The position numbers and the translations under genes were made by a program. Positions 8,084 through 15,810 of a stretch of 64,000 nucleotides of DNA are shown here, in pieces. The DNA is taken from positions 85,035-149,034 of the forward strand of contig NZ_JADFBX010000013.1 of assembly GCF_015223055.1 (NCBI RefSeq), written 5' to 3'. A model generated the notes under the pieces. That model had not been told where the DNA came from. It did no database searches and saw only the letters and a program-made list of their open reading frames with translations. How positions within the stretch are numbered: position 1 is the stretch's first letter; every line of letters starts with the position of its first letter. This DNA is from Pedobacter sp. MC2016-24 (GTDB lineage: Bacteria > Bacteroidota > Bacteroidia > Sphingobacteriales > Sphingobacteriaceae).

Positions 8084-8512
8084 TTAAGGTTTAGATTTAC
8101 TTTTCTGGATCTTGATGGTGTCTTCCGGAAAAACGCGTGGCTCCAATGATTCAACAGCAGATACTGTTGGCATTGTTCTGGCAAAAACACCGCCTAAAAC
8201 AGAGCACTGATGTTGCATCATACATGGGCACATGTAAACATAAACCACCTGGCCCATTGGAGCCTGGCTTAAATACACCATATTCCCTTCCTGGGGCATA
8301 CCCTCAACTCTGGTTGCAGCTACTCCTGGTACTGCAGAGAAAGTTGCTGGTACAGCAGGTGTTGAGCGCGTTGATACTGTAGGGAGTGTTGGTGCTGCCT
8401 GAAATGACGCTGCATTTTTCGGTTCTGCGGATATACGCGGTTGTACTTGCTGCGCCTTTGCAGTGGCGAATGCGAAGATTAAGACCAGGATGCCATAAAA
8501 CTGTTTTTTCAT
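8084..8512 (-). CDS. Small secreted Pro/Ala/Thr-rich protein
   Basis: 142 residues with a clear signal peptide (MKKQFYGILVLIFAFATAKA, cleavage before Gln). A low-complexity region rich in Ala, Pro, Thr, Ser and Val follows (about residues 22-75), then GQVVYVYMCPCMMQHQC with three closely spaced cysteines plus a fourth, and a basic tail (IQKSKSKP). I do not recognise a family. The Cys cluster could bind metal or form disulphides. It is divergent from the histidine kinase gene and shares its upstream repeat type. The kinase sensor segment has a similar composition, so a functional link is possible but unproven. Confidence 0.6.
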   Translation of the reverse strand: MKKQFYGILVLIFAFATAKAQQVQPRISAEPKNAASFQAAPTLPTVSTRSTPAVPATFSAVPGVAATRVEGMPQEGNMVYLSQAPMGQVVYVYMCPCMMQHQCSVLGGVFARTMPTVSAVESLEPRVFPEDTIKIQKSKSKP

Positions 8513-8560
8513 ACTATCTATTTTTAAGTGATTGAATACCCCAAAGGTCTTACAGCCAAT

Positions 8561-8586
8561 TGTTAACCATTGTTATAAATTGTTAA
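8561..8586 (+). promoter_or_regulatory. Operator candidate B: three TGTTA units at 10-bp spacing
   Basis: TGTTA at 8561, 8571 and 8581, upstream of the small secreted protein. A near-consensus -7 element (GACCTTTG on the minus strand, 8543-8550) lies 10 bases nearer the gene, almost the same geometry as at site A. Confidence 0.65.
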
Positions 8587-8633
8587 AACGATATGCCGCT
8601 ACGCCCGGGCCCTGTATGCTTTCCGGCGAGAAA

Positions 8634-8669
8634 TGTTAATTAATGTTACAATTTGTTAAATAAGGTTAA
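8634..8669 (+). promoter_or_regulatory. Operator candidate C: four TGTTA-type units at 10-bp spacing
   Basis: TGTTA at 8634, 8644 and 8654 and GGTTA at 8664, upstream of the kinase/regulator operon. The 36-base block is strikingly similar to site A (AATGTTAATkAATGTTACAA core). It ends 29 bases before the -7 element at 8698. Confidence 0.68.
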
Positions 8670-8697
8670 GGGCTGCGGTTAGCCAGTACGCTTGCTA

Positions 8698-8705
8698 TAC
8701 ATTTG
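8698..8705 (+). promoter_or_regulatory. -7 promoter element of the kinase/regulator operon
   Basis: TACATTTG is an exact TAnnTTTG match, 19 bases before the ATG at 8725. It overlaps the earlier in-frame TTG, which argues for the ATG start. A good -33 TTG is missing, as expected for an activator-dependent promoter. Confidence 0.6.
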
Positions 8706-8724
8706 CCCTGAAACCAACCACACC

Positions 8725-9990
8725 ATGTTACATCGAATCAAATACATTCAGTACTTAATGATCTTTTGTATCCTGGGGGTAATTCTTACCCAGGGATACT
8801 GGTTGTATAAAGATTACAATTATTATAGCGGACAACCCCTGTTTTCAGCGGATTACAGTTTTTTTCAAAGGGTGCAGACTGTAAGTACCATTCCGGCATC
8901 GGATTTGCAAATTGTAAAAGGCAACCCTGCAAATGCCGCAGGCTTTACGCCAATGGGTAAACTGATCAATGCCGGAATACAGGTGCACGCAGTTCCGGCG
9001 AGCAGAATGCCACCAGATTCGGTCGCAAGTACCAGCCTGCCTTCAATTGTGGCTTATCCAAGTACTACAGCTCAAACCCTACCGGCCGGTGTCACACCCA
9101 GACTAAATGCGGTATCTATGGGTATACCGGCAATGGCCTCCACCTCCCTTTACAAACCTGTTCTTTACAAAGCACCGCTTTCTTACGTTTTGCAAAAAAT
9201 GAAATTGCAGTTTGGGGTTTCCATCCTGCTGATTTTGTTTACGACCACCTGCTTTATTTTCATGTCCATCACCATATTCCGACAAAGCAAGCTATCTGTC
9301 GCGAAAAACAACTTCATCAACAACATGACCCATGAGCTTAAAACACCCCTGGCTACAGTTTCGGTAGCTGTAGAAGCCATGCGGAATTTCGGTGCCTGGG
9401 ATGATCAGCGTAAAGCACAACTTTATTTAAACATTTCAAAAAATGAAATAGACCACCTCTCCAAGCTGATTGAGCTGATCTTGCAGCAATCCATCTTCGA
9501 ATCGCACAAAATGGAGCTCAGCATCAAATTTACCGATGTAAACAGGATTTTGAAAGATGTGACCGACAATTATGCTTTATCCAATAAACAGGTACAGATT
9601 TTCGTGACCTGTGCAGCAGACATTCCTTTGATACCGGTTGATGCAGTACATATGAGTAATGTATTTAGAAACCTGATTGACAATGCCATCAAATACTCAT
9701 CAGAAGAAAAGATCATCAGAATCAACAGTGAATTCCAGAACCAGCACTGGAAATTGAGTGTAAGTGACAATGGCATAGGCATACCGAAGATCTATCAAAA
9801 GGATGTTTTTGAACGCTTCTTCAGGGTACCCAATGGGGACGTGAATCCGATAAAAGGTTTTGGTCTGGGCTTATCCTATATTAAACAAGTGGTTAGCCTG
9901 CACAACGGCAGTATTAGTCTCCAGAGTATTGAGCACTATGGCAGCGTATTTACCATTTCAATTCCATTTAAACAAAACAGCCTGACATGA
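8725..9990 (+). CDS. Sensor histidine kinase
   Basis: 421 residues in the inner membrane. Helix 1 (about 8-27) and helix 2 (about 162-184) flank a 130-residue periplasmic segment that is rich in Ser, Thr, Pro and Ala and has no recognisable sensor fold. Then come HisKA with His203 (FINNMTHELKTPLATVS) and HATPase_c (N-box FRNLIDNAIKYSS, G1 DNGIGIP, G2 GFGLGLSY). Autophosphorylation on His203 with transfer to the next gene product is expected. The stop overlaps the regulator start (ATGA). I reject the upstream TTG start because the -7 element covers it. The upstream phased repeat suggests autoregulation. Confidence 0.93.
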   Translation: MLHRIKYIQYLMIFCILGVILTQGYWLYKDYNYYSGQPLFSADYSFFQRVQTVSTIPASDLQIVKGNPANAAGFTPMGKLINAGIQVHAVPASRMPPDSVASTSLPSIVAYPSTTAQTLPAGVTPRLNAVSMGIPAMASTSLYKPVLYKAPLSYVLQKMKLQFGVSILLILFTTTCFIFMSITIFRQSKLSVAKNNFINNMTHELKTPLATVSVAVEAMRNFGAWDDQRKAQLYLNISKNEIDHLSKLIELILQQSIFESHKMELSIKFTDVNRILKDVTDNYALSNKQVQIFVTCAADIPLIPVDAVHMSNVFRNLIDNAIKYSSEEKIIRINSEFQNQHWKLSVSDNGIGIPKIYQKDVFERFFRVPNGDVNPIKGFGLGLSYIKQVVSLHNGSISLQSIEHYGSVFTISIPFKQNSLT

Positions 9991-10682
9991 GCATCCTATT
10001 AGTTGAAGACGAGGCCGGACTGGCAAAAATAGTAACCGACAGCCTGGAATTTAAAGGCTATTCGGTACGCCATTGTTTAAACGGAAAAGAAGGTTTAGCT
10101 AGTTTTATGGCTGAGAAACCCGACATCATCATTCTGGATGTCATGATGCCTCATATGGATGGCTTTAACCTGGCTATTAAAATCAGGGCACAGGATACAA
10201 AAACACCCATTATATTTCTAACGGCAAGAACACAAACCACAGACGTACTGAAAGGCTTTGAAATTGGCGCAAACGATTACATCAAAAAGCCGTTCAGCAT
10301 TGAGGAGCTCATTGTAAGGATCAACTTTCAACTCAAACAGACCGAGAAAAGCATTGATAAAAAATATACAATCGGCAATTACAATTTCGATGGTAAAAAT
10401 CAATTGCTATCAATTAACGATCAAGTCAGAACCTTATCTTACCGGGAATCTGAATTACTAAGGAAACTGTGTGAACATCAACATGAAATCCTGACCAGGA
10501 AAGACCTTATAGACGACCTCTGGGAACATGAAAATTTCTTTACGGGCAGAAGTCTGGATGTATTCATCAGCAGGATCCGAACGTATTTGAAAGAAGACCC
10601 GCAGGTGCGCATCATCAACATCCGAAAAGCAGGTTACCAATTGGTCATCAAAAAGGATGAGTTCGCAGTGAGTCCACAGTGA
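9987..10682 (+). CDS. OmpR/PhoB-family response regulator
   Basis: 231 residues. The receiver domain has the acidic pair Glu7/Asp8, phospho-acceptor Asp51 (IILDVMMPHMDG), Thr in FLTAR and Lys in IKKPFS. The winged-helix Trans_reg_C domain (about 128-222) contains LSYRESELLRKL, GRSLDVFISRIRTYL and IRKAGYQL. It is a cytoplasmic DNA-binding output protein, translationally coupled to the kinase. This subfamily binds direct repeats of about 10-11 bp, which suits the TGTTA arrays at 7968, 8561 and 8634. The last codons (AVSPQ) and the stop lie inside a tandem 11-bp repeat. Confidence 0.94.
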   Translation: MSILLVEDEAGLAKIVTDSLEFKGYSVRHCLNGKEGLASFMAEKPDIIILDVMMPHMDGFNLAIKIRAQDTKTPIIFLTARTQTTDVLKGFEIGANDYIKKPFSIEELIVRINFQLKQTEKSIDKKYTIGNYNFDGKNQLLSINDQVRTLSYRESELLRKLCEHQHEILTRKDLIDDLWEHENFFTGRSLDVFISRIRTYLKEDPQVRIINIRKAGYQLVIKKDEFAVSPQ

Positions 10683-10737
10683 GTCCACGGTGAGTCCACG
10701 GTGAGTCCACGTATTTACTGAAAATAGGTGGACTCAC
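10668..10737 (+). repeat. Four tandem 11-bp units plus one inverted copy
   Basis: GTGAGTCCAC followed by A or G occurs at 10668, 10679, 10690 and 10701. An inverted copy, GTGGACTCAC, lies at 10728-10737. Unit 1 encodes part of the regulator C-terminus and unit 2 supplies its TGA stop. The last unit and the inverted copy can form a 10-bp hairpin with a 17-base loop and no U-tract, possibly a transcript end. Confidence 0.9.
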
Positions 10738-10858
10738 CCTGGTTTCATGATGCTTTGATGGTGCTGTCAACTACTACCGTTCCAGAGCCACTACAGGTTT
10801 CATCTTATTTTCCAGACCGCTGATATTAAAAACATAAATCCCGCGTTTAACATGACAG

Positions 10859-11548
10859 ATGAAACTTGCATACCTGCTTCTCCTTCTTTTTATTCCCTTG
10901 CTGCAGCCAAATACAGTTGCAGCTCAGCAAAGCCGTTATTCCTTTACAAAGGAAGAATTGAAGATGGCCAATACGGCTGGCAATGCTGGTTATTTAACCG
11001 GGCAAGAGAAAGACATGGTCATGTATATTAATCTGGCGCGCATGGATGGAGAAAAATTCTTCTATACTTATTTTGAGCAGTTTATAGATGACTACAATCA
11101 GGACATGCGGCAATACAACAATTACAATGAACTTAAAGTAAACAGGAATACCAGTTATTACCGAAGTCTAAAAAAAACGCTGAGCGAGGTTAAAAACCTA
11201 CCCGTTTTTTGGCCCGACGAAGCATTGACGCAAATTGCCAGAAACCACGCAACGGACTTAAACCGGAATAACTTTGCAGGGCATCAATCCAGCAATGGGA
11301 GAAGTGTAAAAGATCGCATCGACACCGTATATCCCAATAAATCAAGTGCTGAAAACCTGGCTTTTGGATTTCCTACTGGCCTGGGCAATGTCTGCATGCT
11401 TTTGCTGGACAAGGGCGTTCCCGACCTCGGGCACCGCAAGAGTTTGCTCAACACGAATTTAAAGTTAAACCGGATCGGCGCCTGCATCGGGCCACACCCA
11501 GCGTACCGCTATTGTGCAGTGATAGACCTCGTTTCACTACCCAATTAA
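10859..11548 (+). CDS. Secreted CAP (SCP/PR-1) domain protein
   Basis: 229 residues with signal peptide MKLAYLLLLLFIPLLQPNTV (cleavage near AAQ). The CAP fold spans about residues 52-228. CAP cavity residues are visible: His130 (ARNHATDL), Glu165 (AENLAFG) and the GHRKSLLN motif with His192, plus GHQSSNGRSVKDR. Bacterial CAP proteins are exported and mostly of unknown biochemical role. The protein carries a 60-residue insert rich in Tyr and Asn (YNQDMRQYNNYNE) near the first helix. It appears monocistronic. A nine-T run follows at about 11570 but without a stem. Confidence 0.85.
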   Translation: MKLAYLLLLLFIPLLQPNTVAAQQSRYSFTKEELKMANTAGNAGYLTGQEKDMVMYINLARMDGEKFFYTYFEQFIDDYNQDMRQYNNYNELKVNRNTSYYRSLKKTLSEVKNLPVFWPDEALTQIARNHATDLNRNNFAGHQSSNGRSVKDRIDTVYPNKSSAENLAFGFPTGLGNVCMLLLDKGVPDLGHRKSLLNTNLKLNRIGACIGPHPAYRYCAVIDLVSLPN

Positions 11549-11754
11549 TAAAAACATAATTTACAAGGTCTTTTTTTTTGAAATCAGCAAAAACATACCG
11601 AGATTTGCGCCATGAATTTCAATTCCGCTAAAGACTTTAACTACTAAGCCCCGATTTGAGCATATTTTAATGCGAGGGGCCTCCTCCCAAAATGATCATT
11701 TATTCATCAATTTATTTTATTTCAGATCTATAACATCTGTTATTCTTAGTTTCT

Positions 11755-13302
11755 ATGGAACACAAATTTCGTTCAGTAATTGGAAAAGTGCTGCTTTGGA
11801 TGGCACTTTGCGGTGTGGTGGCTTTAATTGCTGCTGCTTTTTACCAGGCATCTTCATTTTATCTGATGATCGCCTTACCATTGGTACTGATCACGGCCCT
11901 GGCCTACGACCGTTTTCAATCTAAACACGCGGTATTGCGTAACTATCCCATTGTTGGCCGGCTGCGTTATTTCTTTGAGGCGATCCGACCGGAAATGCGT
12001 CAGTATTTCTTTGAATCTGAGTTAGATGGGAAGCCGTTTAACCGTCGCCAACGCTCTATTGTTTATCAACGTGCAAAGAATGAACGTGAAACCGTAGCCT
12101 TCGGTATGCAGGTTGACCCCTATCTGCAGGGCTACGAGTGGGTATCACACAGCATTTACCCAAAGAAATTAAAGGATACTGATTTGAGAATTACGGTGGG
12201 TAACGCTTCATGTGAACAGCCTTATAGTCTGAGTGTATTGAATATTGGCGCCATGAGTTTCGGTGCTTTAAGTAAAACAGCCATCCTTTCTTTGAGCCAT
12301 GGTGCCAAATTAAGTGGCTTTGCACACAATACTGGCGAAGGTGGAATTAGCCCGCATCATGTAAAAGGTGGCGGCGACCTGATCTGGCAAATCGGTACCG
12401 GTTATTTTGGCTGCCGGGATGCAGAAGGGAAATTTGATCCGGCTTTGTTTGAGAAGAACTCCAAAAGGACCTATGTCAAAATGATTGAGCTGAAATTGTC
12501 GCAAGGTGCTAAGCCTGGTCATGGTGGGATTTTACCTGCGGCTAAAAACACACCGGAAATTGCGGAAATCAGGAATGTGGTAGCTGGGACGACCATTTTG
12601 TCTCCGCCTGCACACAGTACTTTTAACAATGCAAGTGGATTGATGCGTTTTATTGCAGAACTCCGGGAGTTGTCTGGTGGTAAACCTGTGGGTTTTAAAT
12701 TGTGTATTGGTAGTGAAGCAGAATTTATTGACATCTGCGCGGCCATGATCTCTACAGGTATCACGCCTGATTTCATCACCATTGACGGTGCGGAGGGTGG
12801 AACTGGTGCTGCACCATTGGAGTACACTGATTACGTAGGTATGCCTTTGCTTGACGCCCTGGCTTTTGTAAACCATACCCTATCTGAATACGATTTAAGA
12901 GACCGGATTAAATTGCTGGCCTCCGGTAAAATCATTACGGGTTTTGACATCATGAAAGCCCTGGCTTTGGGCGCTGACGCGTGTTACAGTGCACGTGGTA
13001 TGATGATGGCACTGGGTTGTATCCAGGCTTTAAAATGCGATAGCGGCAAATGCCCCGTAGGTATTGCTACCCAGGAAAAAAGTTTGTACAAAGGAATTGA
13101 TGTAACCGATAAGAAGCACCGCGTAGCCAATTTTCACCGCAACACCATCCATGCTACGGTTGAATTGATGGAAGCCTGTGGTTTTGGTGACCTGGAAGAA
13201 ATTGATCCGGAACGTTTCCACCGCAGAATTGACAGCACCAGGACGATGAATTTCAAAGACATTTATTTCCCTAAAATACGTAAATTGGCTGCCTCAAATT
13301 AA
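11755..13302 (+). CDS. FMN-binding glutamate synthase family protein
   Basis: 515 residues. One or two N-terminal membrane helices (about 8-50) precede a domain like the glutamate synthase central/FMN-binding barrel: NIGAMSFGALSKTAI, HNTGEGGISPHH, KPGHGGILPAAK, DGAEGGTGAAPLEYTD. The iron-sulphur signature C-x5-C-x4-C is intact (Cys422, Cys428, Cys433). No amidotransferase domain is present, so this is the stand-alone, membrane-attached relative of GltB whose substrate is unknown, not a proven glutamate synthase. The LtaS-like gene begins 6 bases after its stop and GtrA follows, so the three likely form one transcript. Confidence 0.85.
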   Translation: MEHKFRSVIGKVLLWMALCGVVALIAAAFYQASSFYLMIALPLVLITALAYDRFQSKHAVLRNYPIVGRLRYFFEAIRPEMRQYFFESELDGKPFNRRQRSIVYQRAKNERETVAFGMQVDPYLQGYEWVSHSIYPKKLKDTDLRITVGNASCEQPYSLSVLNIGAMSFGALSKTAILSLSHGAKLSGFAHNTGEGGISPHHVKGGGDLIWQIGTGYFGCRDAEGKFDPALFEKNSKRTYVKMIELKLSQGAKPGHGGILPAAKNTPEIAEIRNVVAGTTILSPPAHSTFNNASGLMRFIAELRELSGGKPVGFKLCIGSEAEFIDICAAMISTGITPDFITIDGAEGGTGAAPLEYTDYVGMPLLDALAFVNHTLSEYDLRDRIKLLASGKIITGFDIMKALALGADACYSARGMMMALGCIQALKCDSGKCPVGIATQEKSLYKGIDVTDKKHRVANFHRNTIHATVELMEACGFGDLEEIDPERFHRRIDSTRTMNFKDIYFPKIRKLAASN

Positions 13303-13308
13303 AAACAC

Positions 13309-15237
13309 TTGAAAAGAAAAAATACAATCGAGGTAAACCTGTATATCGCCCTTGCCTATCGTTTTTTAGTCATCATGGTTTTATACACCCTGTGCAGACT
13401 AGGTTTTTATTTCTTTAACCAAAGCCTTTTCCAGCACATTACCTTGCCTAAGTATTTATACATGATGTGGGGTGGATTGAAATTCGATGTATCTGCATTG
13501 ATTTACATCAATATCTTATTCATCCTGATGCAGGTACTGCCCTTCCCTTTTCGCTACCGGAAGGGCTATCAAAGTTTTTGCAAGTGGCTGTTTATCATCA
13601 GCAACAGCATCGGGATCTTTGCCAACTTTGCTGATTTTGCTTATTATAAGTATACATTAAAGCGTACCACAGCAACTGTTTTTAGTCAGTTTAGCAATGA
13701 GCAGAACAAGTTTAAACTGTTTGTAGACTTCCTTGGTGACTACTGGTACCTGGTGATTTTATTTGCCATTTTTGTCTGGCTGTTTGTTAAACTGTACCAG
13801 TTGGTACAGGTAAAAAATGTGGTTAAGTTTACCTGGCCAGTCTATATCTTGCATACCGCACTGCTGGTAGCCATAGCGCTGGCCTGTTTAACCGGTGTAC
13901 GTGGTGGCTGGGGCTTTGGTACGAGGCCCATTACACTCAGTAATGCAGGTGAATTTGTAGACACGCCCGACCAGATGAGCCTGGTGCTAAATACGCCCTT
14001 CTGTATTTTCAGAACGTTGAAAGCTTCGAAATTGAAACCGATCGACTATTACGATGACCAAACACTGAAGGCCCTGTATAATCCCATTCATCAACCTGCA
14101 GACAGCGGTTCATTTAAGCAATTGAATGTCGTGTTCCTGATTATTGAAAGTCTGGGAAAAGAACATGTGGGCAGCTTAAATAAAGATTTGATGGGTGGAA
14201 AATACAAAGGTTATACGCCGTTTTTAGATTCCCTGATTTCGCAGAGTTATACCTTTACACATACCTACGCCAATGGCCGTAAATCGATAGATGCGATTCC
14301 ATCGGTAATTACAGGCATCCCTTCAATACGTGAACCATTTATCCTGTCCATCTATTCTGGCAATAAAACCACCAGCATCGCCAAGCTTTTGGGTGATAAA
14401 GGTTATGAAACTGCCTTTTTCCATGGCGCACCGAATGGTTCAATGGGTTTTTCATCTTATACACACCTGGCCGGGATCAAACATTATTTTGGTCAGAACG
14501 AGTATAAAAAAACCGGCGATTCTGATGGTACATGGGGCATTTGGGATGACCCTTTTATGCAATACATGGCACAAACGATGAATACGTTGAAACAACCGTT
14601 TTTCTCGAGTTTCTTCTCTTTATCTTCGCATCATCCCTTCCGTTTACCGGAGGAGTACAAAGGTAAATTCCCGAAAGGTCCGCTGCCGGTACAGGAAATA
14701 TTTGGGTATACCGATATGGCGTTGCGCAATTTCTTCAATACAGCATCGAAAATGCCATGGTACAAAAACACCTTGTTCGTTTTGTGTGCAGATCATGCTA
14801 CGGTATCGTATTTTCCGGAATACCAGACCACTCCCGGGTATTTCTCTATTCCAATTGTATTTTACCGCCCTGGTGGAGAATTAAAAGGAATGAGTGATAA
14901 ACTGGTGCAGCAAATTGACATCATGCCTACTGTATTGAACTACCTGCATTATGACAAGCCTTATTTTGCCCTGGGGTTTGACGCTTTCAATCAGCGGAAA
15001 GACAATTTTGTGGTGAACAACAATGATGGTAATTTTAGCTTTTACCAGGGTGATTACATGCTGGTTAACGATGGAAAATTGAATATTGCACTGTATAATT
15101 TGAAAACAGACCGCTTAACTAAAAACAACATTCTGGAAAAAGAACCGTTAATTGCAGCAGGAATGGAAAAATACCTGAAAGCATTTATACAACAGTACAA
15201 CAACAGGATGATTGCGAATAAATTAACGGTTAACTGA
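13309..15237 (+). CDS. LtaS/MdoB-type membrane sulfatase-fold transferase (TTG start)
   Basis: 642 residues with about five N-terminal membrane helices (to about residue 200), then a periplasmic alkaline-phosphatase-fold domain. Metal and catalytic residues can be placed: Glu280 in FLIIESLGKEH, the probable nucleophile Ser326 in NGRKSIDAIPS (Thr in LtaS), and LCADHA near residue 490. Enzymes of this type move phosphoglycerol or phosphoethanolamine onto envelope glycans or lipids. Lipoteichoic acid is not expected in this Gram-negative lineage, so the acceptor is unknown. The start is the TTG at 13309. It is the only start before the first helix, as the next in-frame ATG is inside it. Confidence 0.82.
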   Translation: MKRKNTIEVNLYIALAYRFLVIMVLYTLCRLGFYFFNQSLFQHITLPKYLYMMWGGLKFDVSALIYINILFILMQVLPFPFRYRKGYQSFCKWLFIISNSIGIFANFADFAYYKYTLKRTTATVFSQFSNEQNKFKLFVDFLGDYWYLVILFAIFVWLFVKLYQLVQVKNVVKFTWPVYILHTALLVAIALACLTGVRGGWGFGTRPITLSNAGEFVDTPDQMSLVLNTPFCIFRTLKASKLKPIDYYDDQTLKALYNPIHQPADSGSFKQLNVVFLIIESLGKEHVGSLNKDLMGGKYKGYTPFLDSLISQSYTFTHTYANGRKSIDAIPSVITGIPSIREPFILSIYSGNKTTSIAKLLGDKGYETAFFHGAPNGSMGFSSYTHLAGIKHYFGQNEYKKTGDSDGTWGIWDDPFMQYMAQTMNTLKQPFFSSFFSLSSHHPFRLPEEYKGKFPKGPLPVQEIFGYTDMALRNFFNTASKMPWYKNTLFVLCADHATVSYFPEYQTTPGYFSIPIVFYRPGGELKGMSDKLVQQIDIMPTVLNYLHYDKPYFALGFDAFNQRKDNFVVNNNDGNFSFYQGDYMLVNDGKLNIALYNLKTDRLTKNNILEKEPLIAAGMEKYLKAFIQQYNNRMIANKLTVN

Positions 15238-15239
15238 GT

Positions 15240-15725
15240 ATGCGTAAAGTTTTAATGAAAATCATCGATTTCTTTTATCCGCCTTTTTCCCGCTGGTTAT
15301 CGCCGCATACGTTCAGATACCTGGTCTCGGGTTGTACAACGGCTGCCTCTGGCATTGTTGTTTTTTACATTGCATATAACTGGATTCTGAAACAACAAAA
15401 TGTACGGGTAGATTTGCCTTTTTTGCCAAAAATGATCTCTGCGCCTGTTGCTGCACTGGCCATTGAATCGGTGATTACCTTTATGATTGGCTTTATGCTC
15501 AACAAATACCTGGTTTTCACGAAGTCAAACTTAAAAGGACGCGTACAGTTGTTCCGGTATGCATCGGTAGTCATCACCAATATTTTGCTCAACCTGGCTT
15601 TACTAAAATATATGGTGGAGGGTTTGCATTTTTATCCGACTGTGTCTAAAGCGATCATTACAGTGGTACTGGGCGTACTGAGTTATTTTTCGCAAAAACA
15701 TTTTTCGTTTAAAGTCAGGAAGTAG
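15240..15725 (+). CDS. GtrA-family membrane protein
   Basis: 161 residues with four membrane helices. The first contains FRYLVSGCTTAASGIVVFYIAYNW, and FMLNKYLVF and SYFSQKHFSF are typical GtrA features. GtrA proteins are thought to flip polyprenyl-phosphate-linked sugars across the inner membrane. It begins 2 bases after the LtaS-like stop, so it is co-transcribed and probably takes part in the same envelope glycan modification. No glycosyltransferase lies next to it. Confidence 0.85.
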   Translation: MRKVLMKIIDFFYPPFSRWLSPHTFRYLVSGCTTAASGIVVFYIAYNWILKQQNVRVDLPFLPKMISAPVAALAIESVITFMIGFMLNKYLVFTKSNLKGRVQLFRYASVVITNILLNLALLKYMVEGLHFYPTVSKAIITVVLGVLSYFSQKHFSFKVRK

Positions 15726-15810
15726 ATCATTTTAGCGTCACACCCTAACCTATTATTTGTTTAACTTTACGTATCCGATTATATTGGGCTAACTAATTTA
15801 TTTATTTGTA

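Noticed and set aside
10668..10737. Short tandem repeats as a CRISPR array
   Set aside because: Units of 11 bp abut with no spacers, and no cas gene is present.
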